From: Unio delphinus
Lineage: Eukaryota; Mollusca; Bivalvia; Unionida; Unionidae
DNA: 64,000 nucleotides
NCBI GenBank assembly: GCA_029339505.1
Contig: JAQISU010000179.1
Span: 7,375,501-7,439,500, forward strand
Direction of reading: 5' to 3'
In this document: one piece after another, positions 1-13,029 of the stretch
Numbering within the stretch: the stretch's first letter is position 1
Layout: each line of letters begins with the position of its first letter
Notes under the pieces: generated by a model
Databases searched by the model: none
Seen by the model: only the letters and a program-made list of their open reading frames with translations
What the model was told of the DNA's origin: nothing
Program-made: the position numbers and the translations under genes

Positions 1-1576
<1,576 letters not shown>

Positions 1577-1609
<33 letters not shown>
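1577..1609. repeat. (TA)n microsatellite
   Basis: About 16 TA units directly abutting the MITE end. Confidence 0.9.
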
Positions 1610-1612
<3 letters not shown>

Positions 1613-2033
1613 AACAAATTGGTTATAGTTGGAGTTACGAAAGCTACTACAGCAATTGAGTTAATATTTTCTTTGTTCTTCTCTCTTTTTATGTTTGTGT
1701 GGGTGGTAGTACCATGACAGTCTCATTTTAATTACATCGTTGTGAATGATCTTGTGTGTTATATGATTTGTTTGCAGAACTGCCGAGCTTAGCCTCGTTT
1801 TCATAAAACACGAATACTAGTAAAGATCTTTTCAGAGTGGTCTATATGGACCCTAGCTATTTTTGTCGTGCGGATTTTACGTTGAGAACTAGATTTCAGA
1901 TTTAAAACAAATCGGCGACAAATAGCGTTTCATCAAACATGTCTTTTGCACGACTAGTTGATTGATCGGTGTTATATGGCACAGAACACACACAAGTTTA
2001 TTTTGGACCGATGTAATTGACGTTTTAAACAAA

Positions 2034-2322
2034 ATAGTGTTGGTGTCACCCAGTGCGGTAAACTCATGGTGACACCCCTCTAGACTTTCACTATGGATTT
2101 CTTCTCATTCAAATAAGCCCCAGACGCTCTGCAGACTGCATGGTGGCACCCTGTACCTGCTAGTCATGTATTGAACTATGATCGGTTATCCGCTTATGAA
2201 ATCCGACTAGACCGAGCAGTGTGTGCTCTGTAAAATTTGCAATTTTTAATTTTGGTGTAACCCTTCTGAGATGGTGTCACCCGGTGCGGTCCGCACCCCC
2301 CTAGTGACGCCACTGGACCCGG
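2034..2322. mobile_element. Degraded inverted-repeat element remnant
   Basis: Two related blocks, near 2041-2085 and 2270-2322, carry GGTGTCACCC-(A/G)GTGCGGT and end in CTAGTGACGCCACTG. The G/C-rich CACTGGCGTCACTAG-type terminus is common in small metazoan DNA elements. No complete inverted-repeat pair was resolved. Confidence 0.35.
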
Positions 2323-2332
2323 ACACCTTTTG

Positions 2333-2440
2333 GTTGGATTCGAGCACGAATCATTTGATATTAATTCTAGCGTGCTAACCATTGAGCCACTGCGAGTACG
2401 AACTCTGCACAGTCCCCAATTACCATACCATGCTAATCGT
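2333..2440 (-). mobile_element. tRNA-derived SINE head, third family
   Basis: Read on the - strand, a box A-like TGGCTCAATGGTTAGCACG and a box B-like GTGCTCGAATCC are spaced as in a tRNA. No cloverleaf-complete tRNA is seen. Related by structure to the copy at 41127-41225. Confidence 0.4.
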
Positions 2441-3299
2441 TACCCAGCATTTAACAGAAGAAACAATACAAATACAGTCACTTTTGCAAAGTTCTTCATC
2501 AAAAGACGTTTGTAAGGTGGATGTAGTGCGTTATTCAATTTGCAATGCCCGTGAACATTAATGTCCCATTACTGTTAGTCCATCCGAATAAATTGACAAT
2601 TTGTTAGCTATTTGCTCATTTAAGTACAAAAGAAAAGAAATGTACTGAGTTTGGTTTTTATAGTGTTTTATAGGAAATGGGGCTTTAAATTCGCGCGTAA
2701 TTCACAGTCGATTTTTCATCCTCTACACCAATCAGAAATTGTTCTTTAACGGGTGATGCATGAAGGACCATCAACTGCCGGAAAAGGGACAATCGTTTAA
2801 CACTATTTCGAGTAGTTAATCAAGAAATGATCAGTTTTGGACGGTATTTGAAGGACCCAGACAAATGTTAAAAAGTATCCCGCTGGGTTCCTGGACCTCG
2901 ATAGTGCCTATGGTATTTCGCAAACAGTTTCTATCTGTGTCCTATCAAGTTTTTTAATTTATATATCTTAGAATCTTATTTTGTTCATTCTATAATATTT
3001 AGACTCAAGTCTAACTCCTCCTTGTTCCTAATCCAAACATGTCCAAACCACGATTTCTTTACTGGGCAATAATGAATAGAAAATTAGTCAGGAGCCTAAC
3101 AGATCAGATTCCATCAGGGTCAGCCAGGTGAGTTATAAAGTTTTAAATAGCTTTTGCTGCTTGAGAAACCATTTTAAAAGCTGATCAGTTTTTCCAGAAC
3201 AATGGAGCGGCTGAGCTAAAGAATTCAGACCCGTTGAAACTCACGTTGTTTGTTTTCCTTTTGCCATTTCCCGTGCATTCTCTTTCATTTTGTAAATAA

Positions 3300-3572
3300 T
3301 GTCAGGTCCTAAGTTTGTAAGTAATATTAGATTTCATGTTTGTAATAAGTAATATCGGGTCCCCATTTTGTAAGTTGTAAGTTAGGTCCCGATTTTACAG
3401 CTAGTATCAGGTCCCAATTTTGTAAATAATATTAGGTCCCAAATTTGCAAGTAATGCTGGGTCCCAAGCGTGTAAGTAGTATCATGTCCCAAGTTTTAAA
3501 AAAATAATATCAGGTCCCAAGTTAGTAAATAATATTAGGTCCCAATTTTGTAAGTAATGTCGGGTCCCAGGT
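3300..3572. repeat. Degenerate ~27-30-bp minisatellite
   Basis: About ten diverged units of the pattern GTCCCAAxTTTGTAAGTAATATCAG. Divergence is high, so the array is old. It ends against a SINE-2 tail fragment. Confidence 0.75.
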
Positions 3573-3690
3573 TTTTTTTAAGGTTAAGGATTCTTCCTCC
3601 ACCGATTTTACTGGCCGCCATGTATAGCCTATATTGTGCTGAAAATGTCGTTAAGCACTAAAACAATAACAACAACTTTCTTTTCTATAC
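3573..3690 (+). mobile_element. SINE-2 tail fragment
   Basis: Carries TTCTTCCTCCACCGAT, CTGGCCGCCATGTATA and GTGCTGAAAATG-CGTTAA followed by an AAC-rich end. These blocks recur at 11341, 22803 (- strand), 31868 and 33535. Confidence 0.6.
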
Positions 3691-3871
3691 TAACGTTATT
3701 TTAGGGGGTAGGTGGGGCGGGGGTGGAATAAGATGAGAGGAGTCGGATTAAGGTGTTGGTAAAAATATGCATACAACATCAATATACTAATTATATTGTT
3801 TCATCGCAAAACTGAAAGACAAAACTTTCGAGTTCTTAATTTCGCGCGCGTGTGTGTGCGTGTGATTTGGG

Positions 3872-4140
3872 TTTTTAACGTAGCTTCAACATTGTTTCGG
3901 TCATATCGCTACGATGTCTGCAGTGTGGCAGTTTAGTGATGTCTAGCACTGAGGCAGCATTCTGCAGACATGTGGCATCATCTCCCATCCAGTCACATTA
4001 TCCTAACACAAGGCCGACCAGTCCTAACAGTAGCCTCTTAATGCTGGGCGCCAAACGAGGTTGCTGCTTGTACCATTTTTGTAAGTCTTTGGTATGATTC
4101 GGCCGGGGTTCAAACCCGCCCTGTCTTTCATCCGAGACGG
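3872..4140 (-). mobile_element. tRNA-derived SINE-1 copy
   Basis: On the - strand the order is tRNA-like head (box B seen as GGGTTTGAACCCCGGCC), a middle part with GCGCCCAGCATTAAGAGG, and a conserved 3' core, seen here on + as TCATATCGCTACGATGTCTG. The head lacks a clear box A, so the 5' end is truncated or decayed. Confidence 0.7.
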
Positions 4141-4267
4141 AATTTGGTTTCTTAAAAGTATTCATAATAAATTATGCTAAATTGAGTTGTAATGATCGCA
4201 TCTGTAAACGTTAAATCTTGTATAAGATTTGAAGAAGAAAAAAAAACTATGAATGTTTGTTTGATTA

Positions 4268-4573
4268 AGAACTTTAATGTAGCTTTAACATTTTATCAGT
4301 CATATCGCTACGATATCTCCAGTGAGACATTTTACAGTGATGTCTATTACTTGGGTATCATGCCGCAGACATGTAGCATGATGTCCCACCCAGTCACATT
4401 ATCCTGACACAAGGCCGACCAGTCCTATCACTAACCTCTTGATGCTGAGCGCCAAGCGAGGCAGCTGTTAGTACCATTTTTTTAAGTCTTTGATATGCCT
4501 CGGCCGGGGATCGAACCCACGACCTTCCGATTCCAAGGCGGAGGCTCTAACCACTAGGTCACTGGAGCGGTAC
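4268..4573 (-). mobile_element. tRNA-derived SINE-1 copy, full length
   Basis: About 305 bp on the - strand with a complete tRNA-like head: box A TGACCTAGTGGTTAGAGCC and box B GTGGGTTCGATCCCCG. The conserved TCATATCGCTACGAT core is at the other end. It lies 130 bp from another copy in the same orientation. Confidence 0.75.
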
Positions 4574-5407
4574 CTCAGAACGTTAAATGCCGTTTACTTT
4601 GTATCTGATACACGAAGCTACCTTGTATAGCTATTCAAAGTTACATGACTGATAGCATGTGTTAGAAAATTTTCAAATATTAAATTTTGTTTCTCACCAC
4701 CCGTGTGGAAGGGATATTGTAAACGTGACTGTCTGTCTGTCCGTCTTAAGTAAAGATTTCATTCATGTTATTGTCATTCACACTTTTGAGTGTGCGTCGA
4801 CATCTCTTGCATTGTACATCCTCATGCATCTTGGTCACATAGTTTCGAATAAAATTAAGTGTAGGTGGCCTTTATTTCACAAATATGGGGTAGAGTTTGC
4901 AATCAGTTTCAAAAATCGGACAAGATCTTAGAATAATGTCCATGCTGTGCATTGTTTTTGTTTTTTGTTTTGTTTTGTTTAATTTAAAAAAAACAAAAAC
5001 GCTATATAACTTCGATAGCAACACGAAGAAACAAAATCCTCAGTGTTTCGGCACTCTAAGGATCCAGCTGTCTGAATAGTTAGGTTTTTGCAACGCCTTT
5101 GGGTAGACGGTGGTTATTCATTACCCGCATGGCACGTCATACATCATTCCTTGACCACGTGACTTAAAAGAGAACAGATTATTGCTATTGCTACTATTGC
5201 TATTGCTACTATTGCTTCCAAACATTTGCTCAGGATTTTTTTCTCACTTCAATTTCAAATCTTCGCTCTTTTATTCTCGTCTCAGTTTTCTCTTTATGCA
5301 TTTGAAAACTTTACCAGATTGTGAAAATGTTGTAAATTTCAGGCTTTATGTGATTAACGAAGCAAAAATGTAACCAACTATTATGTTGAGCATTATAAAT
5401 TGACCGA
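4574..5407. other. No gene; short CTATTG repeat
   Basis: Only a short TATTGCTATTGCTAC tandem at 5181-5217 and poly(T) or poly(A) patches. ORFs here are low complexity. Confidence 0.4.
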
Positions 5408-5546
5408 ACATTCCGGTGGCCTAGTGGTTAGCGCGCCCGCCTCCAATACGGTAGGTCGCGGGTACGTATTCCCCACCGAGCCTTGTCAAAGACATAAAAG
5501 TGATACTAGCAGCTGCATCGCGTGGCACTCATCCAAGTACATCCCC

Positions 5547-5626
<80 letters not shown>

Positions 5627-5665
5627 AACAATTTTCCAGTCATATCGCTACGATGTCTGCAGTGT
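5405..5665 (+). mobile_element. SINE-1 head, GT/GA microsatellite and inverted core fragment
   Basis: A + strand tRNA-like head (GGTGGCCTAGTGGTTAGCGC; box B GGTCGCGGGTACGTATTCC) runs to about 5540. It is followed by (GT)n(GA)n at 5543-5622 and then the SINE-1 core (TCATATCGCTACGATGTCTG) in the opposite orientation at 5638-5665. So two SINE pieces meet head-on across a microsatellite. Confidence 0.6.
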
Positions 5666-5751
5666 GATGTAACCCCACCCTCACATTGCTTGTCACACAG
5701 GATTGGAACCGTTCCAACAACATGTTTACTTCGATCAGCGCTTGTAATCGG

Positions 5752-5868
5752 ATGAACTTTCTATTTTATCTTTGTGCCTTTGTAATGACATTTATTTCGG
5801 CGCCTGGATGTATCATGGGGCGACCAAAACTTTCAAAACATGGCGTTGGTATATATAAGGGTTATTGA
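5752..5868 (+). CDS. Possible short secreted peptide ORF (38 aa)
   Basis: An ORF starting MNFLFYLCAFVMTFISAPGC, a plausible signal peptide with a hydrophobic core and small residues before a possible cleavage site, followed by 18 residues (IMGRPKLSKHGVGIYKGY) and TGA. A longer in-frame ATG starts at 5686. No promoter, splice site or nearby poly(A) signal can be tied to it, and no family is recognised. It is more likely chance than real. Confidence 0.15.
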   Translation: MNFLFYLCAFVMTFISAPGCIMGRPKLSKHGVGIYKGY

Positions 5869-5989
5869 AGTTTTCAAAACATAGCCTGGTTACTCTAGAT
5901 GTAATCAATATTTTTGATAACCTGTCTTTATAAATTTTATAAATATAATCGTTTGCATTTCAAAAGGTATCTATTGTATTGAACCCTCA

Positions 5990-5991
<2 letters not shown>

Positions 5992-6048
<57 letters not shown>
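5992..6048. repeat. (AAT)n microsatellite
   Basis: About 19 trinucleotide units. Confidence 0.95.
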
Positions 6049-6481
6049 CAGAGAACATTCTGTTAACAACCACCGACCCAGGGAAAGTTATTGGTAAACC
6101 TTCTCCAATATCATTTAGCTTGTCGAGATATGTGAATAATACGTAAAGGCAAACGTCTTAGATCACTCGGTCACTGAGACCGCAGGGGTGACTGGAGGGA
6201 TTGGGATGTACTAATTTTTTTTTAAAAAAAAACAACCTTACTGTTTATAATTTAGTTTAATATTAATTGTAGTATGATTAAACACATGATATAAGATAAA
6301 GGTCATCCGATTTAGATAAAGTCCGTCTCTCCCTAAAATTAAAATCGTTCCCCTCACTCCTCCAAGTTACACCCCCCCCCCCTCCAAAGTTGCTGCACTT
6401 TTACTCACAACGATAGAAATGATTGACTAAATCTCAGGAGATTTAATGATCAGAATCATTATTAAGAATCGCAATTCGAGA

Positions 6482-6777
6482 CCACTCCGGTGGCCTAACT
6501 GGTTAGAACGTCCGCATTGGATGCGGGAGGCCGCGGGTTCGAACCCCGGCCGATTAAAGACTTTTAATAATGATACTAGAAGCTGTCTCGCTAGGCGCTT
6601 AACATTAGGAGGTTAGTGATATGACTGGTCGATCTGGTATCAGGATAATGTGACTGAGTGGGATATGATGTTCTATGTCTATGACATGATGCCCCAGTGC
6701 TAGACATACTTATAAAACTCTCACTGCAGACATCGTAGCGATATGACTGGAAAATTGTTAAAGCCACGTTAAAGGTC

Positions 6778-6778
<1 letters not shown>
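6482..6778 (+). mobile_element. tRNA-derived SINE-1 copy, full length
   Basis: The clearest + strand copy. It has box A TGGCCTAACTGGTTAGAACG, box B GCGGGTTCGAACCCCGG, a middle region with GCTGTCTCGCTAGGCGC, and the core CAGACATCGTAGCGATATGA, and it ends next to a (CT)n tract. This defines the family consensus used for the other calls. Confidence 0.8.

Positions 6779-6857
<79 letters not shown>
6779..6857. repeat. (CT)n(CA)n microsatellite
   Basis: About 24 CT then 14 CA units, directly at the 3' end of the SINE. Confidence 0.95.
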
Positions 6858-6859
<2 letters not shown>

Positions 6860-7560
6860 ACCGTATGGTGCTGATCGATTAGTAAATATTAATATTGTTA
6901 GCGTTGGGACAACTGAAGTAGCATTTCTAACACAGTACAGTCACGGCTGTGCCGAGGTGCCTTAAAATGGCACATTAAAACAAAAGTAACTTGGCTATGC
7001 ATGTAAGAACTCGAATGTTTACAGAATAGTTATGTATCATTTTTGGCATGCTTAATGTTGTCAAGGATGACAATACATTAATCACTGCTGAAATAAGGCC
7101 TAAAAGGAGAGTAATATCTATAAATTATCGCTCCATTATATTTTCTAAATTAGTTATTTGAAAAATCAAATATGGCAATATGATGCCAAAAAATTGAACT
7201 TGACCATTACTGTTTTTCTTTCATTTTTCTTTTATTTCGCTCGAGGACACCGATCACTTGCAGATCTCTTGGCACTGATCGATACTCTGGACTGCATATT
7301 TCAAAACACCTCTTCAGTGATTGATAGCTGACAAGCACGCTTGTCGTAATGGCTCTATCACCGTCGTATATATTTCATACTATTATGCTATGTTACCTTA
7401 TGCATTGGTTTGAGACATTGACTGATCACCAATTTTCATTGTGCAATATACATGGCTTTGAAAGAGATTTTTGTGTCTTGATTGAAGTGTTAATACTTTG
7501 ATTTATATTTAGTAGCATCAAGAGCTAATGTATTTTTCACAAACTAGAACGCAGGCATAA
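6858..7560. other. No feature seen
   Basis: AT-rich, no motif or ORF of note. Confidence 0.4.
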
Positions 7561-7561
7561 A

Positions 7562-7702
7562 CAACCACCACCACCACTACTACTACTGCTATGTATACTA
7601 CTACTACTACTACTACTACTACTATGTATACTACTACTACTACTATGTATACTACTACTACTACTACTACTACTAATAATAATAATAATAATAATAATAA
7701 TA
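7562..7702. repeat. (ACT)n/(AAT)n compound microsatellite with ATGTATA breaks
   Basis: ACT tracts separated by three CTATGTATACTACT interruptions, passing into AAT units. The serine- or valine-rich ORFs on the - strand are artefacts. Confidence 0.92.
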
Positions 7703-8950
7703 TTATAAATGATAATAAGAATAATAATAAGAAAATGAAGAAGTAGAACAAGAATAATATTAATAATAATCATTATCATCGTCATCAGTCAGCCATCATA
7801 CATATAATAACATCACTGACATCTTCATTATCTTCTTCTGTATATCCATCACAATTATTAAAATCACAATTAGTCTCGTTCAACCCGATTTTGCCGTGCC
7901 TCCGTAATATCTGCACCACACTTGGGTTTTGTAAAATGCTGTATTGATCGCTGTTTCTGACATCCGGATCCTTGATTAATTTTTAAACAATTATCGGAGT
8001 ATCCTCTAATTTTATCCATGAAAATACATCAGACGTTTGGCAGATACGGTCATTTTGAATTTTATTCTTGAGACCGAACCTGTGACAAAACACGTCACGA
8101 TGTATCTGAAAACTAAAGAATTCATTCATGTATTTTAAAAAGTTACTTTCAGTTGAAAAATATTATTCTTGGCTTGAATATGGCATATTCACATATTATT
8201 TACTCAATATACGTTCAGGGAATATCGTTGACTGCGTACAACTGTAATGAGCAAGAATTAACGATGTTTTTGTTCTGTTTTTCCAATACTGGGGAAATAA
8301 TTTGTCTAATACATCCGATTTGTTTGGTTGAATAGACAGAAAAGATCGAGGTTTCTCGAATTGCTTTGCGCATTAGAAATCTCAAACAAATGTCCCGCTT
8401 TCACAAAACTTATAAAGACATACTTTCTGTGATCGTTCGCGCTAACTATTATAACTTAAACATTACAAGATATTATTAAACACAATACAGATGTTTATTC
8501 AGAAGCCAAGTCTACATTTTAAAAACGCATGTGTCAATAAATATGGCGTCATCTCATCATCCCATAACGCTTTAAATCACCTCATTTCATCAGCCGATCA
8601 AATAACTTTTCCGAATTAGGGAAAGCCACTCTCATGCGTAACAACAAAGCTCCGTTTATCACTACAGTCATTCATGTCTGTGTAAGGATCAATCCACTGA
8701 GTCCATCAGCTGTTGTCGTAGTCTTTAAGCAAATCGTTAATATTTTTCTCTAATTTTATGTGAAGATTTGCAAACCACTGAAGTAAATAACAAGATAAGA
8801 TAATAAAATTCCTCGTTGCTTTAATGTAGGATGAAAAAGCGAACAGGGGTGATTCTGGTAGTCACATAAAGACCTCGCACACTAAATTTCAATTGTTTTT
8901 TTTTTTTTACAGATGTACCTATTTCCGGAAAATGTAACATACCCTATGCT
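7703..8950. other. No feature seen
   Basis: AT-rich sequence with a 60-codon hydrophobic + strand ORF at 8153-8335 without start context, splice site or motif; likely chance. Confidence 0.4.
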
Positions 8951-8959
8951 AATTTTAGA

Positions 8960-9285
8960 TGTTACGTTCGTGATAGTGTTCAGATTGTTCTCATGTTACT
9001 GTTAGTGTTCATGTAGTGGTCATATTATTATCTGTGTTAGTGTTCGTTTTAGTGATCGCACCTCGTGAAACTAACATAAATTAAAATGGGATAGGAACTG
9101 GCCAAGTAAGCTATAATTTCTGAGCTACACTTACTAGCCCAATTTCTAGCAGACGAGTGAACGAGTCTAAATGCAAGCCCATGCAGTAGCCCAAGTTCTA
9201 GCAGACGAGTCTAAATGCAAGCCCATGCAGTAGCCCAAGTTCTAGCAGACGAGTGAACGAGCAAGCCCATGTAGTAGAAGGCGAG
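8960..9285. repeat. Diverged GTTAGTGTTC repeats and a three-copy ~50-bp repeat
   Basis: 8960-9065 has loose GTTAGTGTTCGT-type repeats like the subunits of the 48-bp array downstream. 9133-9280 has three copies of a unit containing TTCTAGCAGACGAGT and GCAAGCCCATGCAGTAGCCC, the middle one lacking an inner 9-bp block. Confidence 0.7.
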
Positions 9286-9552
9286 TATGCTCCTTGCTAT
9301 AAAGAGATAAATAAAAAAACTTAAAATTTAAATATGATGAACGAAGCTCAGAATAACCCTTCAAAAATCTTGTTACTAACTTCAAACAACAATACAAAAA
9401 GAAAACAACATAAGAGATGGATAGGGAAACCATACACCACATAAATTTAGACAGCAAGGGTGCCACCTTAAGGACTGTACGAGCTATATATGCTGGGGAG
9501 GGGCGAAGGGTATCAACACCGGTGTTAACGCTTACTTGAGTGGTCGTGTTAC

Positions 9553-10150
9553 TGTTCATGTTAATGTTCATGCCAATGATCGTGTTAATATCCACGTTAG
9601 TGTTCGTGTTAATGTTCATGCCAATGATCGTGTTAATATCCACGTTAGTGTTCGTGTTAATGTTCATGCCAATGATCGTGTTAATATCCACGTTAGTGTT
9701 CGTGTTAATGTTCATGCCAATGATCGTGTTAATATCCACGTTAGTGTTCGTGTTAATGTTCATGCCAATGATCGTGTTAATATCCACGTTAGTGTTCGTG
9801 TTAATGTTCATGCCAATGATCGTGTTAATATCCACGTTAGTGTTCGTATTAATGTTCATGCCAATGATCGTGTTAATATCCACGTTAGTGTTCGTGTTAA
9901 TGTTCATGCCAATGATCGTGTTAATATCCACGTTAGTGTTCGTGTTAATGCTCATGCCAATGATCGTGTTAATATCCACGTTAGTGTTCGTGTTAATGTT
10001 CATGCCAATGATCGTGTTAATATCCACGTTAGTGTTCGTGTTAATGTTCATGCCAATGATCGTGTTAATATCCACGTTAGTGTTCGTGTTAATGTTCATG
10101 CCAATGATCGTGTTAATATCCACGTTAGTGTTCGTGTTAATGTTCATGTC
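9553..10150. repeat. 48-bp minisatellite, about 12 units, open on both strands
   Basis: Twelve near-identical 48-bp units plus a partial one, each with TGTTCGTGTTAATGTTCATG, CCAATGATCG and a CCACGTTAG end. Within the unit there is a ~12-bp sub-periodicity (GTTAATGTTCAT). Because 48 is 16 codons and the unit lacks stops in several frames, it makes open frames on both strands: 9536-10213 and 9540-10232 on +, and 9242-10216 on - (324 codons with a 16-residue MNINTNTNVDINTIIG repeat). The - strand frame continues past the repeat into a hydrophobic stretch, but nothing marks it as a gene. Confidence 0.93.
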
Positions 10151-10364
10151 AATGTACACTGCACTGTTCATGTTAAGGTTAGTGTTCATGTCAATGTTCA
10201 CGTTAGTGTCTAGCATGCTCGAATTTATATGAATTAAAATGTTAACATCCTCTTGAAATATACTCTCCCTTGGTGCAGTAACAATGTTGCAGACTATTCA
10301 TATGCGTGAGAGAAATACAGACATACACAAATGATAGAACCACACAAATTCTTCACAAAATCTG

Positions 10365-11340
<976 letters not shown>

Positions 11341-11515
11341 CGCATCTCACCTCTGTATGTATGAGTGTTTCGGGTCTCGAGTCGGCTAACATTGGTACGT
11401 GGAAAAGCTTGCCAGTAGCTTCCAGGTTCTTTCTTCCACCAAATATACTGGTCGTCATGCACACACTTTCATGTGGTAAAAATGGCGTAAGACCTACAAA
11501 ACCAGAAGCCATGTT
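11341..11515 (+). mobile_element. SINE-2 copy, 5'-truncated
   Basis: Matches the 31868 copy through CATCTCACCT, GGTCTCGAGTC, AAGCTTGCC-GTAGCTTC, GGTTCTTTCTTCCACCA and ACTGGTCGTCATG, then a decayed tail. The tRNA-like head is missing. Confidence 0.6.
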
Positions 11516-11653
11516 TAATTTGTCTTCAGAACTGATTACATTTACCAAACGATTTATTACACCAAGCAATGTGTCTCATTACTACGTACGACCCAACTTA
11601 AAAAAGCGCACGTGAGAAAGAAATCAACTAATATATTGTATTTTTTTTACTGA

Positions 11654-11694
11654 CCAGACCGAAGATAGACTGACCAGACCGAAGATAGACTATT
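11654..11694. repeat. 20-bp perfect tandem duplication
   Basis: TGACCAGACCGAAGATAGAC occurs twice in a row. Confidence 0.9.
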
Positions 11695-11699
11695 AAACT

Positions 11700-12684
11700 A
11701 ACCTGTTCAATTTTGCTTTTCACTTCATAAAAGGAGTTAGGTGAAAGTTTGGAATTACCATATATTACGAACAGAATAAACACTGTATAATGCTGGAGCT
11801 TTCCGTTGAGCTATCTTTCCTTTACAAAAGTCAGCACGATACTTGATACGATCAAGACAATCTCTGTGCTTCAGGTTTTTAGTCATTACTGGGATACCGA
11901 ATCAAATACGTGGATGCAGCAGGAGAAGAAAATGGGGGGGGGGGGGGTTGGAGAAATAATGATCCATATTATTTTATTACATTGGAAGATGAAACAAAAT
12001 CTGAAGTAAAATTGGCATGACAAGATAAACAATTAATTATTTAAAGTTTATTTACCAAAAGATATAAAGATTTGACGATAATTAGAATAAAGTGCCAAGG
12101 AGACTGAAAGCTCTCTATCAAGACACTTTATTGCAGTACATATTTTCATGCTTTTCTTTGCTTTGATGAAACTCGATCCAGCCTGTGATTCAGTCGTTTG
12201 ATGTTTTTGATATGATATTGTCTTCTGGCCCTGCGTTTGTGACTAATTTTGTTTCGGCACAATAACTCGAGTTATACCCCATCTGCAGTTACTAACCTTT
12301 GTTAATGGCTTGCGCATGGACTTAGGAAGAAGACTGAGAAATTTTGTATACAAAGATGATGATGAATGTAAATGAAAGGAGATAATTGTCTACGCAACAA
12401 TTTCTTTATCACATACCTGAAACAAGCTTTCAGTCTAATTTATTTTAAGATGATAATTGACAAAGATGGTGTCTTTCGCGCGTGTACAAGCAAGAACGTT
12501 AGTTAGCACAATTATTCTATATAGTCTTCACCATCTACTACATCTTTCTTGTACAATAATTCTGTTACAATATTTGCTGATTTAAAAATTCTTTGATTAA
12601 GCATTATACATGTAATACTTTATTCGGATTGTGTCTGTTTCTACTGTTTGTAAGTTAAGAAATTACACATTTCTTCATATATAG
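11700..12684. other. No feature seen upstream of exon A
   Basis: I searched this stretch for a Cys-rich first exon with a donor and found none. A 15-G run is at 11935-11947. Confidence 0.4.
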
Positions 12685-12778
12685 ATGCGTGCACTTTTTT
12701 TGCAGGTCATTTCTTTAGTGTGCTTGGTGTATTACCTATTCCGCTACGTGGGATACAAGCTGACAGAGAAATCCACAG
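12685..12778 (+). CDS. Four-pass LAPTM/DUF4728-like protein, exon A (TM1)
   Basis: First recognisable coding exon of the only convincing gene in the window. It encodes VISLVCLVYYLFRYVGYKLT and a short polar end, closing with one base of a split Glu codon before a GTAAAG donor. The hydrophobic run is TM1. Two readings of the 5' end fit. A strong acceptor (pyrimidine tract plus TGCAG) ends at 12705, so the exon may start at 12706 after an unseen upstream exon. Alternatively an in-frame ATG at 12685 lies seven codons earlier (MRALFLQ) and would complete TM1, giving a 248-residue protein. I draw the longer form. Known LAPTM and DUF4728 proteins usually begin with a short Cys-rich cytosolic segment, which is not visible here, so an upstream exon is quite possible. 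The reading frame joins exon B with no stop. The family call rests on topology and tail motifs, not on a database match. Confidence 0.7.
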
Positions 12779-13029
12779 GTAAAGTAAAGCAGTCAATCTC
12801 TTTCCTTTTGTGTATCTATGGCAATCAGTCCATCATAGTAAATTCTCTTCTGTAAGCAGCATTAATATATGGCTTCTCTTTGTTGAAAAAGAAAACTTCT
12901 TTAAAATATTTTACAAAGTTTAAGGAATTACTCAAATGTATAAATTTCTCATCTGTGTTAATATAAAAGCTTTTTCATATACATAGTCAAAATTGTTATT
13001 TTATCTGTCGTTGCTTATGTCAAAAAGAT

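Noticed and set aside
3037..3128. Candidate first exon ending in GTGAGT
   Set aside because: The open frame from the ATG ends in phase 2, and joining it to exon A at 12706 runs into a stop.
4500..4573. tRNA genes at this and other tRNA-like spots
   Set aside because: Boxes A and B are present, but stems do not close properly and each is fused to a SINE body repeated elsewhere.
9242..10216. 324-codon - strand ORF as a gene
   Set aside because: It exists because a 48-bp (16-codon) repeat lacks stops; the + strand is open in two frames over the same bases, and there are no splice sites or flanking gene signals.
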